The notes beneath the pieces were generated by a model. That model saw only the letters and a program-made list of their open reading frames with translations, did no database searches and had not been told where the DNA came from. A stretch of DNA of 64,000 nt. It comes from Cladophialophora immunda (Eukaryota; Ascomycota; Eurotiomycetes; Chaetothyriales; Herpotrichiellaceae). The stretch covers positions 2,108,001 to 2,172,000 of the forward strand of contig NW_015622547.1 of NCBI RefSeq assembly GCF_000835495.1, in the 5' to 3' direction. This document shows positions 10,579 through 20,414 of this stretch, piece by piece. A program made the translations under genes and the position numbers. The first letter of the stretch is position 1. Each line of letters opens with the position of its first letter.

Positions 10579-10975
10579 TTAGTCGAACAGACCAAAGCCC
10601 ATGTCTTCGTCAGACTCTTCCTTCTCCTCTTCTTTCTCGGCAGGCTTCTCTTCCTCAGCGGCAGCAGCGCCGCCAGCCGCCGCACCACCGGCAGCAGGAG
10701 CAGCAGCGCCACCAGCACCGCCAGTTGGGACAGAGGCAAGTTTCGTTGAGCCTTCGGCGATCAGCTATAACAGTGTCAGTGTCTCTGCAGGTTCATTAGG
10801 AACAATCCCAGGTTACCTCATTGATGTCCTTGCCCTTCAACTCTTCGAGCAACTTGGAGAGACGTTCCTCATCGGCATCGATACCGACAGAAGAGAGAAC
10901 ACTCTTGATGTCGTCTTCGGAGGGGTCGGTGTTGCCGGCGAGGCCAAGGAGGAGGTAAGCTGCAAGGTGCTTCAT
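10579..10975 (-). CDS. RPP2: 60S acidic ribosomal protein P2
   Basis: Two exons on the minus strand: 10817-10975 and 10579-10764, giving 114 aa. P2 pairs with P1 on uL10 to form the ribosomal stalk that recruits and stimulates translational GTPases. Exon 1 starts [15 protein letters not shown] and contains [15 protein letters not shown], the classic P2 N-terminal dimerisation helices. Exon 2 has the Ala/Gly-rich hinge and the acidic C-terminal tail ending [12 protein letters not shown], the universal stalk tip. The start is chosen at MKHLAAY rather than the in-frame codons upstream because the family begins there. A spliced boundary at NE/LIAEG agrees with family alignment. Confidence 0.96.
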
Positions 10976-11555
10976 TTTGAATTTATTTCTTCCCACAAAA
11001 TGTTAGTCCTCGACAGGGATGGAGACCTGGAGCAACTCACGGAGAATGGAGGATTGGCGAACAGGAGAGACAATCGATTTAACCGCTGAATTGAGCGGAG
11101 ACTGGCACTTCGAGTTCTGGTATTTGTTCGTTCGTGGAAAGTCGCAGGGAAATCGACCACGGCCTGGTGGTTGTGCGACCGGCGAAATTCATGACGAAAA
11201 TCGCATTAGGAAAGTTAGCCGGGTCCGGATGCGGACCAGTCGCGTGTCTCGACGGGGTCAAAGAATCGGCAACTGGGAAGTGGCCACCTGGAGGCGGGGA
11301 CCTGGACCGACTTCACCTATTTCTTTCCATCTCTCACCTCTGCTTTTTTTCCCTTCTCTGAGTCACTCATCGACTACATCTTTTTGAGAACTTTGCATCT
11401 GTTGTTGTCTTTTCATCTGTATGGACCATATTGCACGGTGATTGCGGCCGGCCGGCAGCGGGCAAAGACGAGAATCATGCATAAAAACCCGACCTCGAAT
11501 CTTCTGACTTGACTACCTTCAGAATCCTCTCACTCGCCCGCTCTGCATTTCCAAA
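10976..11555. promoter_or_regulatory. Divergent promoter between P2 and SPT2 genes
   Basis: 580 bp separating two start codons on opposite strands. Near 11310-11380 on the plus strand there is a strongly pyrimidine-rich stretch (CT-rich with a T7 run), a common feature just upstream of transcription starts in filamentous fungi. A CATAAAAAC element lies at about 11480, roughly 75 bp before the SPT2 ATG. No further gene seen. Confidence 0.5.
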
Positions 11556-12602
11556 ATGAGCCTCTTCAGCGATATCGTCAATTCGATCGGTAGCGACAAA
11601 TCTCCCGCACCACCAAAGCCGCCAGCAAGGCCACTCAGCGCAAATGCGCACCGACCGAACCTCGACGTCAGCAAGCCAGGTCCCCGGGCCGGATTGCCGG
11701 TAGCCCCTTCGCCTTTGAATGGCACAAAGCGGAAGGCCGACGATAGTTCAGCAAGACCACCTGAGAAGCTCATCAAACCGAATCCTACGCCTGGCTTGAC
11801 CAGCACGATCCCGAAACGCCTTGTTGCCCCTCCTCTCAACGCTCCCAAACCGTCCAATGGAAACGATGGAAAAACTCTTCCTATGCCCAGACCGAAACTC
11901 GATGCTCAGGTGACTTCCCCAAAACCTAGCTCTGCGCCAACCACTCCGACCACCGCAACAGCCAAAGGTCCCGCGAAGGGTTCCTATGCGGATTTGATAG
12001 CTCGAGCAAAACAAGCGCAGGTGGAGAGAACGCAACAAAGTCAAGTTGGCTTAATCAAGCATCAGGCAACCAATCGAGAGAAGCCTTCCAGGTTAGCTGA
12101 GAGGAGACGTCAAGAAGAGGAAAAGGCAAAGGGTGTGAAGGAGAAATCCAGTGGCGGCCGACTGGCAAATAGTGGTAAACAGCAGGATAAGTCTCGAAGC
12201 GCTAGCCCCGCGAAGAAGACGGATCATCCCAAAGGACCCAAAGCCTCACGACCGCCATTACATGCCCCCTCTTCGTCCGCCTATAAAGGAACCATGGGCA
12301 CTGCCTCTGGTCGATCGAAACTTTCAGCCAAGCGTGGCCGCAAATATGATGAATACCTCGGCACCGACGAAGAAGACGGGTCAGATGACATGGGGGGATA
12401 TGGAGAGGACGAAGAAGATTATGGATCTGATGTTTCGTCTGATATGGAAGCAGGGGCGTTTGATGTGTACGAAGAAGAGCAGAAGGCTCTCAGGGCTGCG
12501 CGGGAAGAAGATGCTCGAGAGATGGCTTTGGAAAATCAATTGAAGCGAGAGAAAGAGGAACGACGTCGGAGGCTTATGAGTCTTGCAGGGAAGAAGAAGT
12601 GA
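11556..12602 (+). CDS. SPT2: SPT2 chromatin protein
   Basis: Single exon, 348 aa. SPT2 is a histone H3-H4 chaperone linked to transcription elongation and nucleosome recycling. The N-terminal two thirds are low complexity, Pro/Ser/Lys-rich, with a short repeated SYADLIARAKQAQ element and a RLAERRRQEEE basic coil. The C-terminal SPT2 domain (about 270-348) is recognisable: an acidic patch (GTDEEDGSDDMGGYGEDEEDY), then DMEAGAFDVYEEEQKALRAA and a basic ending RRRRLMSLAGKKK. This C-terminal histone-binding block is the part conserved from yeast to man. The start at 11556 (MSLFSDIV) matches the usual fungal N-terminus. A plus-strand TATA-like CATAAAAA lies upstream. Confidence 0.85.
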   Translation: MSLFSDIVNSIGSDKSPAPPKPPARPLSANAHRPNLDVSKPGPRAGLPVAPSPLNGTKRKADDSSARPPEKLIKPNPTPGLTSTIPKRLVAPPLNAPKPSNGNDGKTLPMPRPKLDAQVTSPKPSSAPTTPTTATAKGPAKGSYADLIARAKQAQVERTQQSQVGLIKHQATNREKPSRLAERRRQEEEKAKGVKEKSSGGRLANSGKQQDKSRSASPAKKTDHPKGPKASRPPLHAPSSSAYKGTMGTASGRSKLSAKRGRKYDEYLGTDEEDGSDDMGGYGEDEEDYGSDVSSDMEAGAFDVYEEEQKALRAAREEDAREMALENQLKREKEERRRRLMSLAGKKK

Positions 12603-13029
12603 GTTGGAGACAAGCAAACCCATGTGATATCTGACTTGTGACATGACATTGGAACTCATCTAGCCTTATTGATAAGTTAGCATTGGTGTTGGCGGAGTTT
12701 TGCATTACAGGAAGACACACGCGTGGCCCGCTGCATACTGTACTTGATGGATTTTATCTGCTTCTTTGGTCATCAAGGTATCAACTGCGACAATTGTCGC
12801 CAGCAGCTCCTGTGGAGTGCCCATTGTACTTTATCTCGGGACGGACGCAAGGCTGATAATAGTCTTCAGCCTGACCCTGTGAGCCAAAGACAGGAACTTG
12901 GGTCAAGCAATACTGCTTAATGACATCCACTAATGACCAGCAAATGATCAGATACACCTATTCCAGTTTACTATAGTGCGGTACAACGTTCAGCAATATC
13001 CGTCTACATATCCAAGGACGGCTGCACAT
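12603..13029. other. Convergent 3' region, no gene seen
   Basis: 427 bp between the stops of SPT2 (+) and gentisate dioxygenase (-). It marks the boundary between the housekeeping block and the first accessory block. No coding signal seen. Confidence 0.5.
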
Positions 13030-14243
13030 TTAATCAGATACCAAACTCTCCACATCGACCCCTTCTACACGATAAAACCCAAGTGACTTCAACATGGGCT
13101 TGTCGTGAAACCTGTACAGGTAGACTGGCTCTGATCCTTCGGCCGCGGTGTGCTGGTACTTGTTCCAGGCGGGCACGCAGAAGGTGTCGCCCTGCTTCCA
13201 GTGGAATTTTTGCCCGTTGATGTCGCTGTATCCCTGGCCCTGGACCACGTGGTAGACGGACGACGCCGTCTCTCTCACGGCGGGCGATGTGCAGCCTGCA
13301 TTCAGACGTTCCGCAGCACCGCCGAGGATCTTTGAGACTGTGGTCGGCCCCGAACGAATGTCAGTTGCTATGATGGTCTTCTGCGTACTGGAGGTGAAGA
13401 GAGAAGAGAGAGAGAAGGACATGATTTCTTACCTGGCCTTCCGTCCTCCTTCAGATAATCCTCCTCGGCCCAGTCGCCCTTCTTCTCGTCGAGCTTCTTC
13501 TGCATCGCCTTCCATGGGAACACGATCGGGCTCGTGTTCGAGTCCACGTCCTCGGCCGGGTATCGCGGCTGGTTGAAGTGCTCGACGAAATGCACGGGGA
13601 AGTGGATGAAGTTGGGCAGATCCAGGCCGTCGAGCCAGATCATGGGTCCCGAACCGTCCTTGCCATGGTCGTGCCAGTTCCATGTGGGTGTGAGGATGAC
13701 GTCGCCGCGCTGCATGGTGATGCGCTTGCCGTGTACCGCCGTGAAGCCGCCCTGGCCCTCGATGATGAAGCGCATGGCGAAGGCCGTGTGGCGGTGCGCG
13801 CGGGCTGTCTCGTTGGGCATGACCAGCTGCAGTCCCGCGTACAAGGTGTCTGTGGTGTAAGGGGCATCTGTGACAGGCGGGGGAAAGTTAGCATAAGCAT
13901 TCCATCGTGTCGTCCTCTTTTCTGGACGAAAAGTATGCCTGCTTTCACGGGGGCAAAGGACCATACCTCTGGCGGGATTGACCAACATCAGCACCCGTCT
14001 CTCAGCTTGCTGCTCTGTGACTATTTCTCCCGCCCTGAGGAGACTCGGCCTGACCTCGTCGTACCGCCAAATGAACGGCACACACTTAGGATTGGGCTCT
14101 GGAGGGTTCAACCGTGCCATCTGCGTCCAGAGAGGCTTGGTGTTGACCTTGAGAGCATTCTCGACCAACTCCTCGGCCGGGTCTGCCTTCTGTCCCCATA
14201 TCGGAGGGAGAGTCTCGGTCACTGTTCCGGTTGTGGTGGCCAT
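13030..14243 (-). CDS. Gentisate 1,2-dioxygenase (bicupin)
   Basis: Three exons on the minus strand: 13967-14243, 13433-13867 and 13030-13367, giving 349 aa, the usual length of the family. The enzyme opens the ring of gentisate (2,5-dihydroxybenzoate) with O2 to maleylpyruvate using a cupin-bound Fe(II). The N-terminal cupin carries the ligand motif H117-R-H119 in NETARAHRHTAFAMRF and a downstream WNWHDHG. The second cupin is in the last exon (YHVVQGQGYSDI and WNKYQHTA). The second intron is placed with acceptor ATCATAG because only that choice keeps the frame and gives the family-like ATDIRSGPTTVSKILGG. It is divergent from the FAD hydroxylase at 14873, which supports a gentisate route. Identification as gentisate rather than salicylate or 1-hydroxy-2-naphthoate dioxygenase rests on overall resemblance and context. 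Confidence 0.88.
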
Positions 14244-14872
14244 TTTGAAGTTTATGAGAGTATTTGTATAGTTATATCGGTATAGGTATATCTTGTGGTG
14301 GTCGTTGGGTTATTGGCAATGCTTTGGACAACAAGACTTACTTGCGACGTTGGTCAAGATATAGGCTAACCCACTACTTAATAAAGGGTAAGCATCCAGA
14401 ATGCCGAGACCGAATCAACTACGCGTCAGTCGGTTAGCTGGGAGAGTCGTTGACCGACCGAACATGGCAATGCTGAGGGGAGGTGTCGATGGACGCTGGT
14501 GGAGATGCTCGTACAAAGGAAGCCACCATCCAGGCCTTTTCCGATACACACCCGGACGGAATCCCTCCGTCAGCCTGTCCTCTGCTCACCATCACGGATG
14601 TTGACTTAAGCTTCCCGCCCGCTGCGGTACGATCACGGTGGGTTAACATCGGTAGGTGGCTCAGGTGTTGTCTCAGTCGAGTCCGATCAGCTCGGCACGG
14701 CTCAAGGCAGTGGGACGCGATTTGTACAAAGTCCCAAGTGTCTTTTGGCCCAACTTCTTCCCGTTCACTAAAAGCAACGTGGACTGGGCTCCCCGGGGAT
14801 CAGATCAACAAAGACAAGTCCTTTTCTATCCCATTTCTTCTACTCACGCCAGCCAAACCAGATCCTCTCAAA
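14244..14872. promoter_or_regulatory. Divergent promoter of gentisate dioxygenase and hydroxylase
   Basis: 629 bp between two start codons. AT-rich TATATC/GGTATAGG repeats at 14262-14295 lie just upstream of the dioxygenase ATG. A perfect inverted repeat GACGGA-N5-TCCGTC sits at 14555-14571, roughly midway. It contains CGG and CCG triplets of the sort bound by Zn2Cys6 dimers. A looser GTCGGTTA / TGACCGAC pair is at 14429-14458. No gene seen. Confidence 0.6.
14555..14571. promoter_or_regulatory. Inverted repeat, candidate Zn2Cys6 binding site
   Basis: GACGGA ATCCC TCCGTC, a perfect 6-bp inverted repeat with a 5-bp centre, in which CGG and CCG half-sites are 7 bp apart. It is about 310 bp from each flanking start codon. 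Its function as an operator is an inference. Confidence 0.4.
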
Positions 14873-16508
14873 ATGGTCGAGATACATTCCGGTGTCATGG
14901 TGAATGGCGAGACCAGACCAGTCAATGGGGCTACACCACTGAAAGAAGACTTCATCAAGATTCCAGACGTAAGTAAACTATTCATTCCGAGTATACGGCG
15001 TCTCATGCTTTGAAACAGGTGGCCTCATATCCGACTGGAAGTCTTGACTTTCTCCTCAAGCTGCAAAAAGAAGAGCAGAAGCGGCACAAGGCAATGAGGA
15101 CTTCGAATTTGCTCAACCAGGACGACTTCTCCCGAGTCCGGCTGAACACCATCATTGTTGGTGCCGGACTTGGTGGGTTGGCTGCTGCCATCAGTCTGGC
15201 TAGAAAGGGCCACAAGGTCACCGTCTTTGAACAGGCTCCGGAACTTGGTGAGGTACGATTGCATCTTCGACGGAAACTTTGCTGTGATGTGAGACTGAAC
15301 GATCGCTCTAGGTCGGTGCTGGCATTCAGATCCCCTCCAACTCAAGTCGGTTGCTCCTGAAATGGGGTCTACAACCATTTTTGGCGTCCAAGATCGTGGA
15401 GCCAGAGGACATCAAGTTCCGACGATGGGAGAACGGCGCCGTCATTGGACTCACTAAGCTGGTCCCCGAGTTTCAGGACAATTTTGATGCTCCGTACTAC
15501 GTCGTGCACCGTGCACACTTCCACGATGCCATGTATCAATTGGCGCTGCAACTGGGCGTCGAGGTCCGGATAAACTCCAAGGTCATCGACTATGACGAAG
15601 ATGCTCCTTCAATAACCACCGAACATGGGGAGTCATTCACGGCGGACCTTGTCATCTGTTCAGACGGCGTCAAGTCAATTGGCCGAACCAAAGTGCTGGG
15701 TGGTGTGGACCAGCCGCCGTTGAGAACCGGATTCGCGGCTTATCGAGCGACGGTGGATGTGGAGGAGATGAAAGCCCATCCGGAGCTTGTTGAGCTGCTG
15801 GCAAAGCCGGGCCTGAATTTGTGGATTGGAGATATGAGACACGTCATGACCTACACAATTGCGGGAGGCAAATCCTTCAACATGGTCCTGTCGCATCCCG
15901 ACCGCACAGACCCAGCCACCTGGAACCAGCAAAGCCCCGACAAGGTCATGTCCGATATGCGAGCTCACTTTGACGGCTGGGACCCTCGACTGACCAAGAT
16001 CATCAACATGATTCGGTCAACCCTGAAGTGGCCACTCGTCAGCGGGTCGGCGCTCAGTCGCTGGGTTGCGCCGTCCAGCAAGCTCACGATCATGGGCGAC
16101 GCCGCCCACGCCATGGTCCCCTACATGTCTGAGGGAGCCGCCATGGCCGTCGAAGACGCTGCAGCCCTTGCCGAGGCAATTGACCTCGTCGGCAGCACCA
16201 AGGAACTACCGGAAGCTTTGGAAGTGTGGGAAGCCGTGCGCATCAAACGGTCAAGCCAAATGCAGGAGGCCAGTCTGATCAACGGCAAGCTGTGGCACTT
16301 TGCCGACGGTCCGCTGCAGAGGGCCCGAGACGAGGCGATGCGGCCCGAAGTCGAAGGCAAACAGTTCGTATCAAGCCCGAATCAGTGGAGCGATCCGACC
16401 ACGCAGCGATGGTGCTATGGCTACGACGCCGAATGGGAAGTCCGGAAGGCTTGGGAAAACAGGACCCCTAAAGCCAAGCTGGTAAATGGGGATGTGAAGG
16501 CACTTTAG
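14873..16508 (+). CDS. FAD monooxygenase, 3-hydroxybenzoate 6-hydroxylase-like
   Basis: Three exons, 14873-14968, 15019-15252 and 15312-16508, giving 508 aa. It belongs to the PHBH/salicylate hydroxylase family of single-component flavoprotein aromatic hydroxylases. Exon 2 has the dinucleotide-binding fingerprint GAGLGG at residues 80-85 followed by a K-V-T-V-F-E-Q-A strand; exon 3 begins with VGAGIQIPSNSSR and contains the second FAD motif GDAAHAMVPYMSEGAAMAVEDA near residue 372. About 75 residues precede the Rossmann fold, longer than in bacterial homologues. Because the neighbouring divergent gene encodes gentisate dioxygenase, the likely reaction is 3-hydroxybenzoate, or possibly salicylate, to gentisate. 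Substrate is inferred from context; salicylate 1-hydroxylase (to catechol) cannot be excluded by sequence alone. Confidence 0.85.
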
Positions 16509-17025
16509 ACAGAGGGGATTACCAGGAATTTTTCTTCTGACTGGGGGGCGGAGTCAGGGTTTGCCATGCTATTAATCATTGGGACAGATGTTTTCTCTTC
16601 CGATGCTTCTAGACCTTTGCGGCGACATCGGCACCTGGCCGTGGCGCCATGGAGTTTTGGTGAAGATGCATGCCTAAAATACGAGCACCACGGCCCAGGG
16701 GACAAACCCTCCCCTTGCGTGCGGTTAGCGAGATTGTCTTGTGTAACTAATGCTCAGGGGTCAAAGCTGAGTCCGTTGTATTTGGCCCTGCCGCTTCGGC
16801 GCATGTGATTGGTCCGCGAGATGTCAGCCTCATTGCGGTCAAGGCTGGATCGAGCGCTTCCTAGACGAACGAGCCCCTGAGCGAGACCCGTCCAGTTGCA
16901 GTGCACGACTTGGCAGCTGTTAGCCCGAAAAGTATGTTCGTGAGCGTTCAGTATTGCCACGACGGCAGTACAAAAGCCTCGTTGCCAGTTGTTATGCTGA
17001 TTCTGTGTTCTCTTCGTCTCTATCC
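16509..17025. other. Intergenic, promoter of patatin-like gene
   Basis: 517 bp between two co-directional genes. No coding signal. It should hold the hydroxylase 3' UTR and the patatin-gene promoter. Confidence 0.45.
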
Positions 17026-19021
17026 ATGGCGCTAGCATCTCACCCAGCCTCCGAGGTTGCCGGCATTGAGGAGACCAGGGACCTCGACACAACCGGTCTC
17101 TGCCTCTTGTCTCTTGATGGCGGGGGGGTCCGAGGGCTTTCGAGCCTGTACATCCTCAAAGGCCTCATGACGAGGCTGAACTTTGAGCGACAAGCCGTTG
17201 GACTCGCCAGAGTGAAACCTTGCGACATATTTGACCTGATCGGCGGTACGAGCACGGGAGGGTGAGGATGTTTGAACCAAGATCGAGAGGCGTCGGACCC
17301 CAATCAGACTAACTCGATGTTCCAGAATCATTGCCATCATGTTAGGTCGACTGGAGATGGACGTGGACGAATGCATCAAGGAGTACAAAGTCATGATGAA
17401 AAAGGTCTTCAAGAACAAGAGGAATGCATTTTTCGTGTCCATCACCGGCAACGTCAAGGCCCGGTTCTCGTCCAAGACGCTGGAGACGGCCGTCAAGGAA
17501 GTTCTGAGGAGCAAAGGGTTCAAGGAAGACGACCTTCTTCTGGACGAAGAAAACCCCGAAGCTGCCGGAAAGTGCAAAGTGTGAGCATGCGACAATTTCC
17601 CTCCACCTTTTCCTGCCCGAGTACTAATTTCTTTGCGGCCAGTTTCGTCTGTGCTAAATCCCAGGAGGGGAACCACATCAGACGGCTGAAGAGCTACAAC
17701 GTGCAAGGGAGACAGGATGAAGACAACCCCAGGATCTGGGAAGCGGCTCTGGCCACCTCGGCGGCGCCGTCATTCTTCGACCCCGTGCAGATCGGAGCGT
17801 GCAGCTACGTCGACGGGGCCATCGGGGCCAACAACCCGGTCAACCAGGTGGAGGAGGAGGCGGCGGACATCTGGTGCGAAGACACGGGCCGCCTGCAGCC
17901 GATTGTGAAATGCTTCATTTCGGTCGGGACGGGCCATGCGGACTTCACGACGATCAAGAACAGCTCGTTGAGGTCGGTGGCGCACAGCATCGAGAAGGTC
18001 GCCACGGAAACCAAGGCCACGGACAACGAATTCACCGGCCGATGGCGGGAGCACCTCGACACCCGCTATTTCCGGTTCAACGTCGAGGAGGGCCTGCACA
18101 GCGTCCGCCTGGCCGAGTACAAGCAAGAGGCCGTCATCGACGCCGGCACCCGCCTCTACCTGGACGGTCATGGCGTGAAGCGCAAGGTCAGGGCGTGCGT
18201 GCAGAACCTGAGACAGAAACGATGTATGTGAGTGGGAGAATTTCGGGGTTCTCAATTCGCCCGCAGAGAGCTGATCTCTCTACCACCTTAGATGAGCCCG
18301 ATCGGGCCTTTTGCCTGGAGCAGACGAAGCTCCAGGAGTTGCGAGAGAAGAGCGAGCAGCGGGACCGCGACCGCCCCAAGATGCTGGGCACCACGAGCGA
18401 AATATGTCCGTGATAAGGCGCCCCCCCCGCCCCCCCTCTACCACCAAACTCCAACAGGTATTTTCGAGTCGAGACTGACCATTATGTGCAGCCGAACTGG
18501 TCGAGAGGGGCGACGCCAACCGACGAAAGGCCCCCAGCATGGTCAACAAGGAGGACCTCCTCAGCGCGCAGGAGGACTTCACGCGCGCGCTCCGGGGGAT
18601 GAATTCGCAGACCCCGCCGCCCAAGGCCAAGGAGTTTGCCCGCGTCTACCAGAAGCTGATGTCCACGTCGCTGCGCCTCAGCCACCTCCTCGCCTTCACT
18701 GAGACGGAGCGCCTGGCGTACGTGCGCGAGGCCGAGAAGCACGGCACCTTCGCCATGGAGCACGCCCTCCGCTCGCAGAACGACCAGCGCGTCACCCAGA
18801 TGCGGTTCTACATGGCGTGCGTGCACGCGCGGGAGGTCTGCCTGATGGCCGAGACGGGCAGTCTGCAGGGCGAGGCGCTGGGCTCGAGGCGCGACCGGGC
18901 GTCCGAGGATCTCTCGGTCGCGTTGAGCGAGCTCCAGAGCTTCGAGGACATGGACTTGGCCGTCTACGAAGTCATGGCGCGGGAGTACAGCCAGGCGTTA
19001 TCGCGTGGAGCGCGGGCGTGA
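17026..19021 (+). CDS. Patatin-like phospholipase
   Basis: Five exons, 17026-17261, 17326-17580, 17643-18223, 18292-18405 and 18492-19021, giving 571 aa. Patatin-fold enzymes are Ser-Asp dyad acyl hydrolases acting on membrane lipids. The oxyanion-hole loop DGGGVRG is at residues 31-37, the nucleophile elbow GTSTGG at 74-79 (Ser76; the first intron interrupts the last Gly codon) and the catalytic Asp in VDGAIG at 221-223. The intron between 18405 and 18492 uses a weak donor (GTCCGT) and contains long C runs; it was chosen by phase only. The C-terminal 200 residues form a helical, TPR-like or coiled segment (KAKEFARVYQKL, SLRLSHLLAFTETERL) of unknown role. Fungal patatin proteins of this kind often carry helical repeats and appear in stress or incompatibility responses. 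Confidence 0.82.
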
Positions 19022-19487
19022 GGTATGGGCATCACGGGAAGATGTTGATCGATTCTTTCGGCGGGAAGGGGATTCATGTTTTTACTTGGGCCGAATATTT
19101 GTACTCATGATGATCAATAGCATGTATGTATGTATGTCAATGATTGCCCACACCGGAAGGGGCAGGTTATCCAACTACCAACCAAACCCTCCATTCTGCG
19201 CCTCCCCTTTTTGTTTTGCCAACAAGCCGTGAACTCCATACATATCTCGTACATATCCAACGACCATCGCTTTCCCGAGCTTTGTCACACCTTGCCCTAT
19301 TGAAAACTCCGCGTGGCCTGCTCTTGCACACCTCATCCATTCCTGCCTGCCCGTCGAGACCTCGCAGGACAAAAAAAAATCCCCTTTTGCGCAAACAAGA
19401 AAACCAAAATATTCATCTCGTGTCCATCATTTCCTCGTGCTGCCAAACCAACCCCAACGTATTCTTTTTCTTTCTTTCTTTTGGTCC
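19022..19487. other. Convergent 3' region, no gene seen
   Basis: 466 bp between the stops of the patatin-like gene (+) and the CFEM-like gene (-). A short ATGTATGT repeat is at 19121-19136. No coding signal. Confidence 0.45.
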
Positions 19488-20414
19488 TCAACGCATCTGG
19501 GTCGAGACAAGGCTCGGCTCCAGCGGGTGCGGGTACGCGGGGGCCACGTGGATGGTCGACACCGAGTCGTCCGGGTAGATGTCGTCCTGGCGGTAGAAGG
19601 GGTGGGAGGAGACCTCGGAGCCCAGCGGGCGCAGGGGCTGGCCCATGCCGCCGCTGCCCCCGCCGCCATTGTAGCCGTAGTGCATGGGCGCGCCGGCGCC
19701 GGCGCCGTAGCGGAACTGCGGCTGCGTGCGCTTCAGCTCTCGGTACTTCTTGAACCACAGCGCCGCGAGCGCCAGGAGGATGAGCGCGACGCTGCCCACC
19801 ACGCCGAGCACGATGTACGTCGTGGTATTCGAGGAAGAGGAGGAGGAGGAGGTGCCTCCGGAGGAGGACGATGAGGAACCGCCGCTGCCGTCGCTCGTGG
19901 GGCTGGTGGCGAAGATGTCCGTGGTCGAGCCCGTCGACGACGCAGCCCCGTTGTTGTTGTTGTTCGTCGTGGGGTTGCTGTTGGGCGCCGTCGTCTCGGC
20001 CACGTTGTTGGCCGGGAGGGCCGTGTAGCCGAGCGAAGTGCAGTAGCCGCCGTAGATGGACACGGCGGCGGCGACGTTGACCGACGTGTCGCCCACGGTG
20101 CACGACTCCTGGATGCACGACGTCAGGAAGCTCTCGGCCGCGAGCTGCAGATCACCGCGGCAGTAGCAGCTGTCCAGGGCGCCGAAACCGGTCGACGTGA
20201 AGTCGCACGCGTCGATCGAGCAGCCGATCGCCTGGCCCACCAGGTCGGTCGTGCAGCCGTACCCGTACGTAAAGCAGGACTGCACGCATATCTGCTGCTC
20301 TTGGAAGGCCGTGAGCGTGTAGATTTCCTGCGGCTTGGGGTTGCTCGTTTGCGCCGCGCCCGGTTGGAAAAGCAGAGAGCACCACCACGCGAGGGAGAGT
20401 AGAGATAGATCCAT
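19488..20414 (-). CDS. Secreted CFEM-like, membrane-anchored surface protein
   Basis: Single exon. I choose the ATG at 20414, because the protein then starts MDLSLLSLAWWCSLLFQPGAAQ, a clean signal peptide with an Ala-x-Ala cleavage site; the open frame upstream of it is hydrophilic and basic. The result is 308 aa. Residues about 35-125 form a cysteine-rich domain (ICVQSCFTYGYGC, IGCSIDACDF, DSCYCRG, TSCIQESC, GGYC) resembling CFEM or related fungal extracellular Cys modules. A Ser/Thr/Asn/Gly-rich stalk follows, likely O-glycosylated, then one transmembrane helix (TYIVLGVVGSVALILLALAALWF) and a basic stop-transfer plus Gly/Pro/Tyr-rich cytoplasmic tail. The layout suggests a cell-surface sensor or wall-associated receptor rather than an enzyme. 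Confidence 0.78.
   Translation of the reverse strand: MDLSLLSLAWWCSLLFQPGAAQTSNPKPQEIYTLTAFQEQQICVQSCFTYGYGCTTDLVGQAIGCSIDACDFTSTGFGALDSCYCRGDLQLAAESFLTSCIQESCTVGDTSVNVAAAVSIYGGYCTSLGYTALPANNVAETTAPNSNPTTNNNNNGAASSTGSTTDIFATSPTSDGSGGSSSSSSGGTSSSSSSSNTTTYIVLGVVGSVALILLALAALWFKKYRELKRTQPQFRYGAGAGAPMHYGYNGGGGSGGMGQPLRPLGSEVSSHPFYRQDDIYPDDSVSTIHVAPAYPHPLEPSLVSTQMR

Noticed and set aside
14429..14458. GTCGGTTA...TGACCGAC imperfect inverted repeat
   Set aside because: One mismatch and a 14-nt spacer; too loose to call a site beside the perfect repeat at 14555.
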